DNA from: Rana temporaria | Lineage: Eukaryota; Chordata; Amphibia; Anura; Ranidae | Assembly: GCF_905171775.1 (NCBI RefSeq) | Contig: NC_053492.1 | Coordinates: 301,051,865-301,115,864, forward strand | Direction of reading: 5' to 3' | DNA: 64,000 nt | Part shown: in pieces, positions 32,060 through 44,499 of the stretch | Position numbering within the stretch: position 1 is the first letter of the stretch | How the letters are laid out: each line of letters begins with the position of its first letter | Notes under the pieces: generated by a model | What the model was told of the DNA's origin: nothing | Seen by the model: only the letters and a program-made list of their open reading frames with translations | Databases searched by the model: none | Translations under genes and position numbers: made by a program

Positions 32060-32354
32060 AAAGAGTGCAAACAATTTATATAGGCCCAAAATAGGGAAAG
32101 TACTGCTAAAACAAGCTCTTAGTATTTTTGCATACTCTTATTTTTTACAATTGTATAAATAAGCTTTTTATAAATACTGTGCTGCAACTTGCTCTAGGTG
32201 TGCCTTCTCACTTTCATGGCTGTATCTTAAGCAAGGTTATCAGCTTTGGCCAACTATCTTCTGCTCCCTACATAATGTAGATGAGTAGGTGTTGGTAGTC
32301 TAAACAGGGGAGTAGCCTGGGGTGACAATGCTGCTCCTCTATAGATGCAGTGAG
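32060..32354. other. Unassigned
   Basis: Nothing recognised. Confidence 0.3.
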
Positions 32355-32735
32355 TAATGCCACGTACACACGATCGATGGATTTTTTCATCAGAATTCCG
32401 TTCAAGTTGCCTTGCACACACGCTGTCAGACTAAATTCCGACCATCCAAAACGCGGTGACGTAAAACACTACGATGAGCCGAGAAAAATTAAGTTCAATG
32501 CTTCCGAGCATGCGTCAACTTGATTCCGAGCATGCGTGGATTTTTCTCAGACGGAATTCCACAAAGACAATCGGAATTTCCCATCAGATTTTTTTCCAAG
32601 AATTTAAAACCTGTTCTTTTTTTTTACTCCGATGGAAAAAAGTCCGATGGGGCCCACACACGATCGGAATTTCCGATGAAACAAGTCCATTGGACTTGTT
32701 TCATCGGAAAATGGGATTGTGTGTACGCGGCATTA
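32355..32735. mobile_element. Family B-type MITE (TAATGCCACG ends)
   Basis: Ends TAATGCCACGTACACACGA and GTGTGTACGCGGCATTA. Interior CGGAATTTCCCATC/GGAATTTCCGATG and GGAATTCC blocks, as at 58513. Confidence 0.85.
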
Positions 32736-33196
32736 TTGTCACAAGAAGTGAACTACTGCTAGATTCCCAAGTGCAAAAGGAATGCAGTCACAACATCTAG
32801 GGATCAGTACACTGCAATATATTATTTTCTTCTCTTGAGATCTCAGGTTCTTTTTCTCTTTTGAGTTTTGAGACATACTAGCTCCTACTTCTGTTGGGAT
32901 TGCCTAACCGATCCCAGCAAAGGTTCACCCCCTTAACTCTCTGCCTGCAACCTCCTGGGACATGTTATAGATCCCAGGAGGCTGCAATACCATTCACAGA
33001 TCACAGCGTGGCCTTCACATGTGCAGTGGGGAGACAGCTGTGAAGCTGCAGGGAATCATACCCGGCTTTCCACAGTCTGCATGGCAATGCAGAGGACCCG
33101 AAGACCGGGGAAGGACTGGCCTGGTTGGGGATAGCTCTGGACCCCTTTTTTATAAAAAAAATTCAACCCGGCTGAAGACCCTCTTTAATGAATACT
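32736..33196. other. Mostly unassigned; probable MITE remnant
   Basis: CTGGGACATG...CCCAGGAGGC and GTGAAGCTGCAGGGAATC recall the GAGTTCCACCC MITE group, but no end is intact. Confidence 0.35.
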
Positions 33197-33200
33197 TTAA

Positions 33201-34127
33201 CCACTTGCTTACTGGGCACTTAAACCCCCCTCCTGCCCAAACCAATTTTCAGCTTTTAGCGCTGACGTACTTTGAATGACAATTGCGCAGTCCTACAACA
33301 CTGTACCCAAATACATTTTTTATATTTTTTTCCCCCACACATAGAGCTTTTTGATATTTGATCACCTCTGCGGTTTCTATTTTGTGTTAAAAAAATAAAA
33401 ATACAGATTTTTTTTATTATATTTTTTGCAAACAGGTAATTTTTCTCCTTCATTGATGTACGCTGATGAGGCTGCACTGATGGGCACCAATAAGGCAGCA
33501 CTGGTGGGCACTGATAGGTGGCACTGGTGGGCACTGAGAGGTGGCACTGATGGGTGGCACTGAAGGGCATTGATAGGTGGCACTGTTGGGCACTGAGAAG
33601 TGGCACTAAGAGGTGGCACTGATAGCTGGCAGTGATGGGCACTGATGGGTGGCAGTGATGGGCACTGATGGGTGGCAGTAATGGGCACTGATGGGTGGCA
33701 GTAATGGTCACTGATAGGCAGCACTGCTAGGTGGCACTGAGGAGGCATTGATAGGTGGCACTGAGGTGGCATTGATAGGTGGCACTTGTGGGCATTGGTG
33801 CGCACTGTGGGCAATTTCAGGTGTCACTAGCAGAGGTTACTGGTGGCACACGAGGCAGATGTGCCTCCTTCCTCTTGGGACCGATGTCCTTTTCACATAA
33901 GCCGGTGATTGTCTTTTTTTTCTCCTCATGCTGTCAGCGTGAGGAGAAAAAAAACGATTACCGGCTTTTATTTACATCACGTGATCAGCTGTCATTGGCT
34001 GACAGCTGATCACGTGGTAAGTGGCTTGGGAGATCACAGGGGCACACAGGGAGCGCGCAAAGGGGAGGACTTCTATTGACGTCCTCCCGGCATTTGGGTC
34101 CGCGCTGTAGTCGTCATTCGGCTATGG
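33201..34127. mobile_element. TTAA element with internal minisatellite, 927 bp
   Basis: TTAA at 33197-33200 and 34128-34131; left end CCACTTGCTTACTGGGC, right end ATTCGGCTATGG. AGCTGTCATTGGCTGACAGCT is a palindrome near 33988. About 360 bp of the middle is a GGCACTGATGGGT tandem array. TAGAGCTTTTTGATATTTG links it to 28022 and 37052. No transposase. Confidence 0.8.
33470..33830. repeat. Minisatellite of GGCACTGATGGGT units
   Basis: Imperfect units of 10 to 20 bp (GATGGGTGGCACT, GATAGGTGGCACT, GTGATGGGCACT). Open minus-strand frames are repeat artefacts. Confidence 0.9.
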
Positions 34128-34131
34128 TTAA

Positions 34132-35248
34132 AATGGTTGGGTCATGCCTTCACATCAGCCTGTTTTCTATACTCTAAAGTCACTTTAGTCATATAAGTGT
34201 TTGAAATAAGAATATATTCCCATAGGAACCAATCAGATTCAATTGATGTTTTTTTCCCCTAATGTTAGTTTTCTGTGCGCTCAAAAATGACAACAGCTTT
34301 AAAAAATAATGATTATTTACTGGTTTCCTGCTTCTTCCCTGTTGTGTCTCAATGTTTATAATGCATTCTCACTTTTTTTCAACCTGTCATTAATATGTAC
34401 ACAGCGCTTCTAATAAACAACTAAAAATAAATCAGCATGTTAATGGCCACAGAGAATAGCTGACAGTTACAAAATGTTTGAAGGAAAAAAAAACTGTGAG
34501 CCAATGATTCAAGTAATCCAGGTCACTCTGAAAATAAATATCAGGTGATAGCAAGTACATAAGTCGAGTCTGGAAACGTCATAATATTTTCTCGTAGAAG
34601 CAGGAATCATAGCAAGCATAGGCATATAACAAACTATGTGGTCATGGCATCTGTGCATGCTTTGTAAAGTTCAGAATGCTCTATAAATATCACTTTCAAC
34701 AGACCACTACAGTGAGATGTGCAATGAAATAACAGTGCTTGGAGTACAGAATAATTAGAGCTACTAGTAGCAAATGACACAATCACTCACTGGGGAAAAT
34801 TCATATCGGTAGTCCTTTGGTACATGCTAGAATGCATTATGTGTAATTATATATAATTATTCCTAAAACACCCTGACATAGTATACATACCATTGAGGCA
34901 TTGAAACGTATTTACCCATATAAAGCCCATCACCAGTAAAAAAAACAAAAAAAAAACAACCTCCAACCTGTTCACACCCCACCAGCACCCACCCATTTTT
35001 TATACAAAAGACCCTAAAACCAAGAAACAAATCCCCAAATCTGCAATCACAAGGTACTTTTTCTTGTAGCAGGTTTAAGGACCTTCTGAGGAACCTGTGG
35101 CAGATTATGGGCAGTGCCAATATCACCAGTAAGAGATGTGGGCACTGCAGGTTGGACTCACCCCAACCACTGATCACATTTTGGAGTTCCTCTGACCTAT
35201 GGTTCTAGAGATACTGGGCTGCTTGCGCAGTCTGTCAGAAGACACAAT
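34132..35248. other. Unassigned 1.1 kb
   Basis: Appears single-copy within the window; frames of about 100 codons on the minus strand (34863-35177) show no known family. No gene called. Confidence 0.35.
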
Positions 35249-35975
35249 GGGCCAGATCCACAAACGAATTACGCCGGCGTATCTATTGATACGCCGCGTA
35301 ATTTCAAAGTTCCCGCGTTGTATCTTTGTTTTGTATCCACAAAACAAGATACGACGGAATGAGGGCTCGATCCGACTGGCGTACGTCTTAGTACGCCGTC
35401 GGATCGTAGGTGCATATTTACGCTGGCCGCTAGGTGGCGTTTCCGTCGATTTCCGCGTCGAGTATGCAAATTAGCTAGATACGGCGATCCACAAACGTAC
35501 GTCCGGCCAGCGCATTTTTTTACGTTGTTTCCGTAAGGCTTTTTTCGGCGTATAGCTACCCCTGCTATATGAGGCGTACTCAATGTTAAGTATGGCCGTC
35601 GTTCCTGCGTCGAATTTTGAATTTTTTACGTTGTTTGCGCAAGTCGTTCGCGAATACGGCTTTGCGTAGAATGACGTCACCGTCGTAAGCATTGGCTTGT
35701 TCCGGGTTAATTTAGAGCATGCGCACTGGGATACCCCCACGGACGGCGCATGCGCCATTAAAAAAAACGTAATTTACGTCGGGTCATGACGTATTACCAT
35801 AAAACACGCCCCCATCACATCGATTTGAATTGCGCGCCCTTATGCAACCAAAGTTACACTACGCCGCCGTAACTTACGGCGCAAATTCTTTGAGGATAAG
35901 GAAAATACGCTGTAAGTTACGGCGGCGTAGTGTATCAGAGATGCAACAATGCGCCGCGCTACGTGAATCTGGCCC
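35249..35975. mobile_element. Family A MITE, copy 8
   Basis: Ends GGGCCAGATCCACAAACG and TACGTGAATCTGGCCC. Core (GGCCGCTAGGTGGCG, CGTATAGCTACCCC) is inverse relative to copy 1. Flanks AAT and ATA do not match, so the duplication is decayed. Confidence 0.85.
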
Positions 35976-36562
35976 ATACAGTGCGTCCAGTTTAAATACA
36001 AGCTGGCACACTCTGTTTGCAGCAGACTGAAAGGATGAACTTACAGTGCCTTTAACTTCTTGTCAGAGGCCATGAGCTCAATGGACAGCTTGGAGCCTTG
36101 GACCAATGGTAAAGCACCATTGGAACAAGCTGTCCAATAAAAATGCTGCAATGGAGGCTCTCATCTCACTGCAGTGTCATAGAAGGGGCATGTATCTTAA
36201 AGACAAATACTCCCCTCCAGCCCAGCCCTCTTAACGACAAGGAAAAAACATGTGTTTATGGATATACGATTTACCCACAATCCCATGTTTTTCTCACACA
36301 GTTAAGAGGGAGAATGAGAATCTTCTGCTGCTGAAAAGGTATTGTTATATTCAAGCTAAATCATATATTATTATGCTATATGTTATAAGATAATCATGTA
36401 TTATTTATCTATTTACTGTGAAATTACTAATTGGAAGTGATAACTTCCAACTTTAGTAATTTGTCAGTTAAGCCACCTGCTTGAGTATAGTTTTTGAAAA
36501 TATAGTAAATTACCTTAAAAACAAAATATAATTATTATTTGTATATTACTTACTTATGGTAA
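35976..36562. other. Unassigned
   Basis: A/T-rich with no gene; GGAAGTGATAACTTCC is a small palindrome near 36434. Confidence 0.35.
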
Positions 36563-36566
36563 TTAA

Positions 36567-37047
36567 CCCCTTGCCACCCAGGCAAATTCTGACACTTCTC
36601 TCCTACATGTAAAAATCATTATTTTTTTTGCTAGAAAATTACTCAGAACCCCCAAACATTATATATATTGTTTTAGCAGACACCCTGCAACTTTTTATGT
36701 TACAAACACAGCATTTTTTTTAACTGGTATTTTTTTGGAAAGAAACTGTTTTATGAATAAAAAAAAACACTAAAGTTATCACGTTTTTTTTGTATACTAT
36801 GAAAGATGATGTTATGCCGAGTAAATAGATACCTAACATGTCATGCTTTAAAATTGTGTACACTTGTGTACGCTTTAGCGTTATAGAGGAGGTCTAGTGC
36901 TAGAATTATTGGTCTCACTCTAACGATCGCAGCGTATGTAACCTGTGTGTATCTGGCTCTGATGCTAGCCGGTGCCTTACCAGCCACTGACCTCACCGCA
37001 TGCCCCTGGTACAGGGATATGCCAACTTTTCCACCAGTTGGCATATT
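36567..37047. mobile_element. TTAA element (CCCCTTGCCACCC type), 481 bp
   Basis: TTAA at 36563-36566 and 37048-37051. Left end CCCCTTGCCACCCAGG, right end CCACCAGTTGGCATAT is a decayed inverse. The right TTAA is shared with the next element. Confidence 0.65.
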
Positions 37048-37051
37048 TTAA

Positions 37052-37913
37052 CCACTTAAGCCCCTGACCAATATGCAGCTAAATGCCCAGAGGTGTTTTT
37101 ACAATTTGGCACTGCGCTGCTTTAACTGATAATTGCGCAGTCATGCAATGTTGTACCGAAACAAAATTTACGTCCTTTTCTTCCCACAAATAGAGCTTTC
37201 TTTTGGTGGTATTTGATCACCTCTGCGGTTCTTATTTTTTGTGCTATAAACAAAAATAGAGCGACAATTTTGAAAAAAATGCAATATTTTTTACTTTTTG
37301 CTATAATAAATATCCCCCAAAAATGTATAAAAAATATATATTTTTCCTCAGTTTAAGCCGATACGTATTCTTCTACATATTTTTGGTAAAAAAAATCGCA
37401 ATAAGCGTTTATCGGTTGGTTTGCGCAAAATGTATAGCGTTTACAAAATAGGGGATAGTTTTATTGCATTTTTTTTTTTTTACTACTAATGGCGGCGATC
37501 AGCGATTTTTTTCGTGACTGCGACATTATGGCGGACACTTCGCACAATTTTGACACATTTTTGGGACCATTGTCATTTTCACAGCAAAAAATGCATTTGA
37601 AATGCATTCTTTGTTGTGGAAATTACAGTTGCAGTTTGGGAGTTAACCACAGGGGGCGCTGAAGGGGTTATGTTTCACCTAGTGTGTGTTTACAACTATA
37701 GGGGGGTGTGGCTGTAGGAGTGACGTCATCGATTGTGTCTCCCTATAAAGGGGATGACACGGGGACCGATCGCGGGACCCCAGCGGCGATCGGATCCGCA
37801 ATCCCGGTCCCGTGACCCACGGCTGGGTAGATGTAAAGGACGTACCGGTACGTCGATCTGCCCAGCCGTGCCATTCTGCTGATGTATATCGTCATGCGGC
37901 AGTCGTTAAGTGG
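37052..37913. mobile_element. TTAA element (CCACTTAAGCCCC type), 862 bp
   Basis: TTAA at 37048-37051 and 37914-37917; left end CCACTTAAGCCCCTGACC, right end TCGTTAAGTGG. Closely related to 28022 (GACATTATGGCGGACACTTC and others). No coding. Confidence 0.88.
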
Positions 37914-37970
37914 TTAAAGCAGTATTAAGCTAAAAAGAAAACATCTATTATATGGCAGCTTACCAATTCT

Positions 37971-38284
37971 TATGCTGCGTACACATGACCGTTTTTCGGG
38001 TTGTAAAAAATTAAGTTTTTCAGGCTCTAGAAAAAACAGCGTTTTTTTCAACTTGATCATTAAAACGGCCTTGCCTACACACGATCGTGAAAAAAAAAAT
38101 GCTCTAGCAAAGCGCGGTGATGTACAATACGTACGATGGCACTATAAAGGGGAAGTTCCATTTGCATGACGCCACCCTTTAGGCTGCTTTAGCTGATTTT
38201 GTGTTAGTAAAAGACGATTCGCGCTTTTCTGTCTGTTACAGGATGATGAATGCGCTTACTCCATTAGGAACGGTAGTTTTACCA
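37971..38284. mobile_element. Half of a MITE related to 54329
   Basis: Starts TATGCTGCGTACACATGACC. GGCACTATAAAGGGGA and GTTAGTAAAAGACGATTCGCG have close counterparts in 54329-54893. The right terminal repeat is lost at about 38284, where a GGGCC tandem unit begins. Confidence 0.7.
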
Positions 38285-38650
38285 GACCGAGCCAGGGGGC
38301 CTCCCGGGCAATAGGAGATTATGGGGCCCCCGGGCAATAGAGATTATGGGGCCCCTGGGCAATAGAGATTATGGGGCCCCCAGGCAATAGATTATGGGGC
38401 CACACAGTACACACACACACACACATACAGTATACACACACAGACAAACAATATACACACATACAGTATACACACACACACACTGAAAAGGTACTGGAGA
38501 GGCGGGGTAGCTATAATCTTGTGATTTTTAAAAAAACACAGATTTTTACATACTGTCCCTGGTTTTACTGAGGCTGGCAACCCTGATGGGGCCCCCTAGT
38601 TGCATGGGGCCCTCGGGCAGTGCCCGAGTGCTCAAATGGTCAGTCCGCCC
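38285..38650. mobile_element. hAT-like end with GGGGCCCCCGGGCAATAG tandem units
   Basis: Four units of about 25 bp (GGGGCCCCCGGGCAATAGAG type) at 38290-38400 precede a CA-rich stretch. The right end reads ATGGTCAGTCCGCCCC, which I recall as an end of a common hAT (GGCGGACTGACCAT). The other end and TSD were not found. Confidence 0.5.
38402..38482. repeat. CA-rich microsatellite
   Basis: CACACA runs interrupted by CATACAGTATA on the plus strand. Confidence 0.85.
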
Positions 38651-39706
38651 CTTCACACATACGGTGAAGGTGGAAGTACAGCAAGTCACCTTTGAAAGGA
38701 GCAATTGTCCACATAGGACTTTTTGTGTAATTTGTTTGCGGCTATTTTGGTTATTGGATTTGTTGGTTGCATTTGCAGCATATTCCCTTTTTGTTATATC
38801 AAATTTGATGGACTCAATGAATCATATAACATAGATTTTTTTGCACATTGCACTTTATAATTTGAAAATTGCAGCAAGAATTGTTGTTGATGGAACATAC
38901 AATTTGATTGGTATTTATAGGTAATCGTAGATACCATATTTATAGAGCACAAGGTTCACACAACTTGCACAGTCAATTGTTTTCAATCACATAGGGATAT
39001 AGGAGTGGTAATTTATTTATATCTCTAATAAGTTAGCGCAATTCACTCAACATTACATAATTGTATCCAACCTATATGGTTGTATGTTCTATTTAATTGC
39101 AGCAAATTTAATAAGTACACAGTTAATAGCATCTTGGCACTGGTAACACATTTTTTTACATTTTTGGCTGAGGTCACTGATGATGACTGTAGCAGTACTA
39201 TGCATACACGCAGGCAACTGCATAAGCATGTAAGGCAAGTAGACACCTAAAGATGGTGTGCAGCAGGATCAGAAGCATAAGCAAAGTCATTGATCAAGCC
39301 AAGGTCATCAAAAAGCAAATCAGGTGCCAAATCAAGGTCAAGGATGAATCCAAGGTCAGGAAAAGAAGTACAGAACAAGGTCCAAATCAGGTCAATCGGA
39401 AGCTCGGTTGTTGACAAGAACCACAGGTAGAACACAAGTCAGGGGGCAAGGAACACGCTTAAGACCAGTCAGCAATGACACTGAGTTAGAGCATCCCTTA
39501 AAATGGCCGCCTCGTGCCAATGCGGACTCTGGGCGTGCATGCACGTCCACGCTCCAGCTGGCTAATAGGAATTTTCCGATAGGGATATTGAAAGAAGGTT
39601 TGACTGGGATGTAACAAGGAGCCCTGAATCCTTAGATTGTTGACACTATTTAACGATCCAAATAAATACAACTAAAAATCAAAAGACTAAATGGATACAT
39701 TTATTG

Positions 39707-39713
<7 letters not shown>
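38651..39713. other. Unassigned; LTR-like words at 39240-39620
   Basis: AGCCAAGGTCATC, AAGGTCAGG and similar at 39296-39410 are of a type seen in some vertebrate Gypsy leaders, but I could not find LTRs. No gene called. Confidence 0.3.

Positions 39714-39788
<75 letters not shown>
39714..39788. repeat. (AT)n microsatellite
   Basis: About 35 dinucleotide units; perfect over most of its length. Confidence 0.97.
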
Positions 39789-39794
<6 letters not shown>

Positions 39795-40333
39795 CACCAT
39801 CAAATAAAAACAAGCTGATGATTTTTCCAAAGTTTCATGCTAGCTCTTGCTGAGCATATGCTAAAAATATGACTTGCGTAGCTGTGCTTATTACACAGCA
39901 AATGTGTCATTTCATTGACTAAATGTATCAGCTGCAAATGACTTATTCAGCTGAGGCTCAGCAAAGTATATTAAAGCTACATGCATAGCTCACAAATTCA
40001 TCAAATCATGAAATGTTACTTGGAAATCAGACCCTGTTAGGAATACTTCCACTTAAAGTTTCGGCGTGTTTTACTGAATAAATTGATTTGTACTTGAAAA
40101 TGCTGTTAATTTTTATGCATTACTTATTTGTGATTCAGCAATTAACTTTGCAGGCACAAGTCTGCTATTAGCTGTTATGGAAAAAATCTGAATGCAGTGA
40201 TTAGGCTCAGAAGTATAATATAATGCATGCACAAGATATTTTCCAGCTTGATAAATATACCTCAGAAGAATGTCTATAAGAAACAGCGGTTTCTATAAAT
40301 GAAAGCCAATACACTTTTTTTGTTGGATAGGTC
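39789..40333. other. Unassigned
   Basis: No gene; CAGCTGCAAATGACTTATTC and similar; may be single copy. Confidence 0.35.
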
Positions 40334-41024
40334 GAGCTAGATTCATGTAGCTCGGCGTATATTTTGGCTGGCGTAGCGCATCTCATATGTGCTACGCCGA
40401 CGTAAAATAGGGCGCCGAGATCATTATTCACAAAGATCTGGTGCCGTACGTTGCGCCGGCGTAGTGTAACTAGGCAGGCGTAAGCCCGCCTAATTTAAAT
40501 TAGCCGTGACCCCATGTAAATGTTTTCTTGAACGAATGGCGCATGCGCGCGCATGCTCAGAGTCACGTTGCATATACTCCCTAAGATACGGCGGCTCAAT
40601 GCTTTCGACGTGAACGTAACCTACGCACAGCCCCATTCACGTACCACTTACGTAAACAACGTAAAATTCGACGGCTGTTCCGACATCCATACTTTAACAT
40701 TGGCTGCGCCTCATATAGCAGGGGTAACGTTACGCTAACGTTAAGCCTTACGTAAACGGCGTAGTGGGCGAAAGTACATTTGTGAATCGGCGTATCTAGG
40801 TCATTTACATATTCTACGCGTAAATCTACGGAAGCGCCCCTAGCGGTCAGCGTAAATATGCACCCTAGATACGACGACATACTAACACTTACGTCCATCG
40901 GAGGAAGCTGAAATTCAGGCGTATCTAGCTCCATGAATAGCATGCATAGATACGACGGCGCATCTTCTGACTTACGCGGCGTATCAATAGATACGCCGAT
41001 GTAAAAGCTACGTGAATCTAGCTC
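40334..41024. mobile_element. Family A MITE, copy 9
   Basis: Ends GAGCTAGATTCATGTAGC and GCTACGTGAATCTAGCTC, mirror images that extend to TCGAGCTAG...CTAGCTCGA. Core CCCCTAGCGGTCAGCG and CGTGAACGTAACC. Third terminal variant in this window. Confidence 0.85.
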
Positions 41025-41207
41025 GAGATGTCTATACTACTCCATATTTCCTTTGTTTCATTTTGCTGTTACCCTTTATTATAACAATTACTTAGCTCCC
41101 CTGCTCTCTGACTGCCTACTTTCTCATTTTTAATACCACTACCCAAAGCTATTTGTGACCTCCTTCTAGATCTTGTGGGCAAAGCAGTTAGTGCACCATG
41201 AACCATA

Positions 41208-41305
41208 GGGGTTGATTTACTAAAGGCAAATAGATGGTACACTTTGCAAAGTGCAGCTGCACTCTGCAAGAACAATTGCTTCAGAGCTTAGTAAATGACA
41301 CACTG
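41208..41305. mobile_element. Family G MITE fragment
   Basis: GGGGTTGATTTACTAAAGGC and AAAGTGCAGCTGCACT; truncated on the right by the next element. Confidence 0.65.
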
Positions 41306-41307
41306 CG

Positions 41308-41956
41308 CTTCCCCAAAAATAATACCTACCCCGAAAATAAGACCTACTGTGATTTTTGGGAAAGGCTGAAATATAAACCCTACCCCAAAAATAAGCCCTA
41401 GTTTAAAGTGCTGGTATAGTGCTGGAATCCACTCTGTTGCAGTAGTGTATAGTGTAGACTGGGTGTGTTTGTGTAATCTTATTGTGCCAAGTACCTTCGG
41501 AATAGCGCCGCTCGGCATTCAGCTGATCTCCCGCTGCTCTCCTCCTCTCCTCCCAGCTGTTGTGGGGAATTTTGCTCCTCCCCCCTCTGCAGTGCTCAGA
41601 GTGAGGAGGAAAGGTCTGGCAGGCTAAGGAAGAGCAATCGGTGCTCAGATGATCTCCACTTCTCCAAACTGTCAGCAGGGGATCTTGTGCCCCCCTCTCT
41701 TTGCAGAGCTCCAACGGGTCATGGAAGCGGTTGGATTGCGGAAACATACACAGTTTGCATTGTGTGATACTGTAATGGAGTGGATTCTAGTATTTTACAA
41801 GCACTTTTACACAGGGGATTCCTGACTGGCAGGGAGGGAGAGGGGGAGAGAGGACAGCACATGGCATAATAAGACCTACCCTGAAAATAAGCCCTACTGG
41901 GTCTTTTGTTGCCAAAATTAATTAAAGACCCGGGCTTATTTTCGGGGGAAAATACA
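41308..41956. mobile_element. MITE with CCCCGAAAATAAG ends
   Basis: CCCCAAAAATAATACC and CCCCGAAAATAAGACC on the left are matched by GGGCTTATTTTCGGGGG at the right, with CTGAAAATAAGCCC just inside. About 650 bp, non-coding. Confidence 0.7.
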
Positions 41957-43461
41957 ATGGAATAGTAATGGTGCAAGCTGTGAATTATTGATAATGAAAA
42001 GGACCATAAGACTGGAGGTGAACAGTCTTTATGCTTTCTATGGATGGTGGTGAAATGCAGTGAAAAAAAGAACACAAAGTTTCTACAATGGATCAGCAAA
42101 TGGTATTTCTGCAGTAGTGGTAAACATAGTTACATAGTTGCATAGTAACATAGTAGGTGAGGTTGAAAAAAGACACAAGTCCATCAAGTCCAACCTATGT
42201 GTGTGATTATATGTTGGTATTAAATTGTATATCCCTGTATGTTGCTTCGTTAAGGTGCTTATCTACTAGTTTTTTTAAACTATCAATGCCCACCGCTGAA
42301 ACCACTGCCTGTGGAAGGGAATTGTCCTTGCCACTCTTACAGTAAAGAACCCTCTATGCAGTTTAAGGTTAAACCTCTTTTCTTCTAATTTTAATGTGTG
42401 GCAACGTGTCGTATTAAACTCCCTTCTGCAAAAAAGTTTTATCCCTATTGTGGGGTCACCAGTATGGTATTTGTAAATTGAAATTATATCCCCGCTCAAG
42501 CGCCTCTTCTCCAGAGAGAACAAGTTCAGTGCTCCAGACCCTTTAGCTTTGTTGCCCTTCTTTGTACTCGCTCCATTTCCAGTACATCCTTCCTGAGGAC
42601 TGGTGCCCAGAACTAGACGGCATACTCCAAGTGAGGCTGGACCAAAGTCTTGTAGATTGGGAGAATTATTGCTTTATCCCTGAAGTTAATCCCCTTTTTA
42701 ATGCATTCCAATATTCTGTTTGCTTTGCTAGCAGCAGATTGGCATTGCATGCCATTGCTGGGACCCCCAGATCCTTTTCCATCCTAGATTCCCCCAGAGG
42801 TTCACCCCCTAGTGAGTAGATTGCATTAATATTTTTGCCACCCAAATGCATTGTTTTACATTTTTCTACATTGAACCTAATTTTCCATGTATTTGCCCAC
42901 CCCATTAATTTGTTTAGACCATCTTGCAAGGTTACCACATCCTGCGGAGAAGTTATTGCCCTGCTTAGCTTAGTGTCATCCACAAATGCAGAGTTTGAAC
43001 TGTTTACCCCATCAACCAGGTCGTTTATGAACAAATTAATAAGCGTTGGTCCCATCACAGAACCCTGGGGGACCCCACTTCACACTCATGACCATTCCAA
43101 GTATTCCCCATTTATCACCACCCTCTGAACTCATCATTTTAGCCAGTTTTCAATCTATGTACTTACCCCAACAGACCTTACTTTGTAGGGAGAACTGTGT
43201 CAAATGCTTTGCAAAATCCAGATAGACCACGTCTACAGGCCTTCCTTTATCTAGATGGCAGCTCACCTCCTCATAGAAGGTTAATAGATTGGGTTGGCAA
43301 GAATGATTCTTCATGAATCCATGCTGATTACTGCTACTACAGTTTTCCTTACTAAAATCATATATATAGTCCCTTATCATCCCCTCCAAGAGCTTGCATA
43401 CTATTGATGTTAGGCTAACCGGTCTTTAATTCCCAGGGATGTATTTTGGCCCTTTTTTTAT

Positions 43462-44256
43462 TACTCGGGCTTGCCTCGCTAGATCCACAGGCAAAGTTAC
43501 TTACCTTGTCCCTGGATCCAGCGATGCCACCGCGCTGTGTGAGCGAGTGGGACCTCGCTCGATTCACACAGTGCCTCCGTGTGATGCCGATCTCCGTTCC
43601 CTGCGACGTTACAACGCACGGGGACGGAGAACGGCGCCAAATTCAAAAAAGAAAACAAACACATTACATACAGTATACTGTAATCTTATAGATTACAGTA
43701 CTGTATGTAAAAAAAACACACCCCCCTTGTCCCTAGTGGTCTGTCCTGTGTCATGCATGTCATTTTATATAATAAAAACGTTTCTTTCTCCCTGCAAACT
43801 GTAGATTGTCCATAGCAACCAAAAGTGTCCCTTTATGTCAAAAATAGTTTTAGATCAGCTAAAAAACAGCGATAATAAATTATAATCACTTGCAGAATTG
43901 TGTGATAGCGATTTGTGGGGAAATTCGTCATAAAAAAAAAAAAAATAATGACAGCAACAATTCTGCAACTGAGCAAATTTCAGTGATTTTGATTTGATTA
44001 CATTATTGAATAATTTTTATTATAATTATATTATTATTTGTTATAATTATTTATAATTATTTATTATATTATAATTTATAATTTTGTTTTTAAAAAAATT
44101 TCATACCCGGGATGCCTATTAGAAGCTTGTTTGGTCAGATTTAAGTGAGTTATTTCTAAAAATGACAGACCTACAATATAAAACGCCAAATTTCCTTGCA
44201 AATAATGGTACCGCTTTCAGCATGTTTTTTCTGAAAGAATCATACCGCCAGGGAGG
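43462..44256. mobile_element. TTAA element, inverse copy of 3695-4513, in the LINE
   Basis: Right end ATACCGCCAGGGAGG then TTAA (44257-44260). The left end begins at ACTCGGGCTTGCCTCGC; the terminal CCCTCCTAGCGG part is absent, so the left end is deleted. The body matches 3695-4513 in inverse orientation (GGATCCAGCGATGCCACCGC, AATTATAATTTATT). Confidence 0.85.
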
Positions 44257-44499
44257 TTAATCAGATGGTACCATTCCAGTCAGTAGACTGTCAGTAAAAA
44301 TTTGGAACAATGGTCTGGAAATTACTTGAATGAGTTCATTAAGGACCCTCGGGTGCAAGCCATCATGTTGAGTTTCCCAAGTCGATTTATAATTCTTACA
44401 TATCTTGTTGCATTCTTTGTAAAGTTGGAATGCTGATGATGAGCCATTAGCCTTGTATTTTTTGAAGTCCTTCTCCTTTGCTTTTATATGCATTTTTAC

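Noticed and set aside
33256..33814. 145-151 codon minus frames
   Set aside because: Translated GGCACTGATGGGT repeat, not a protein.
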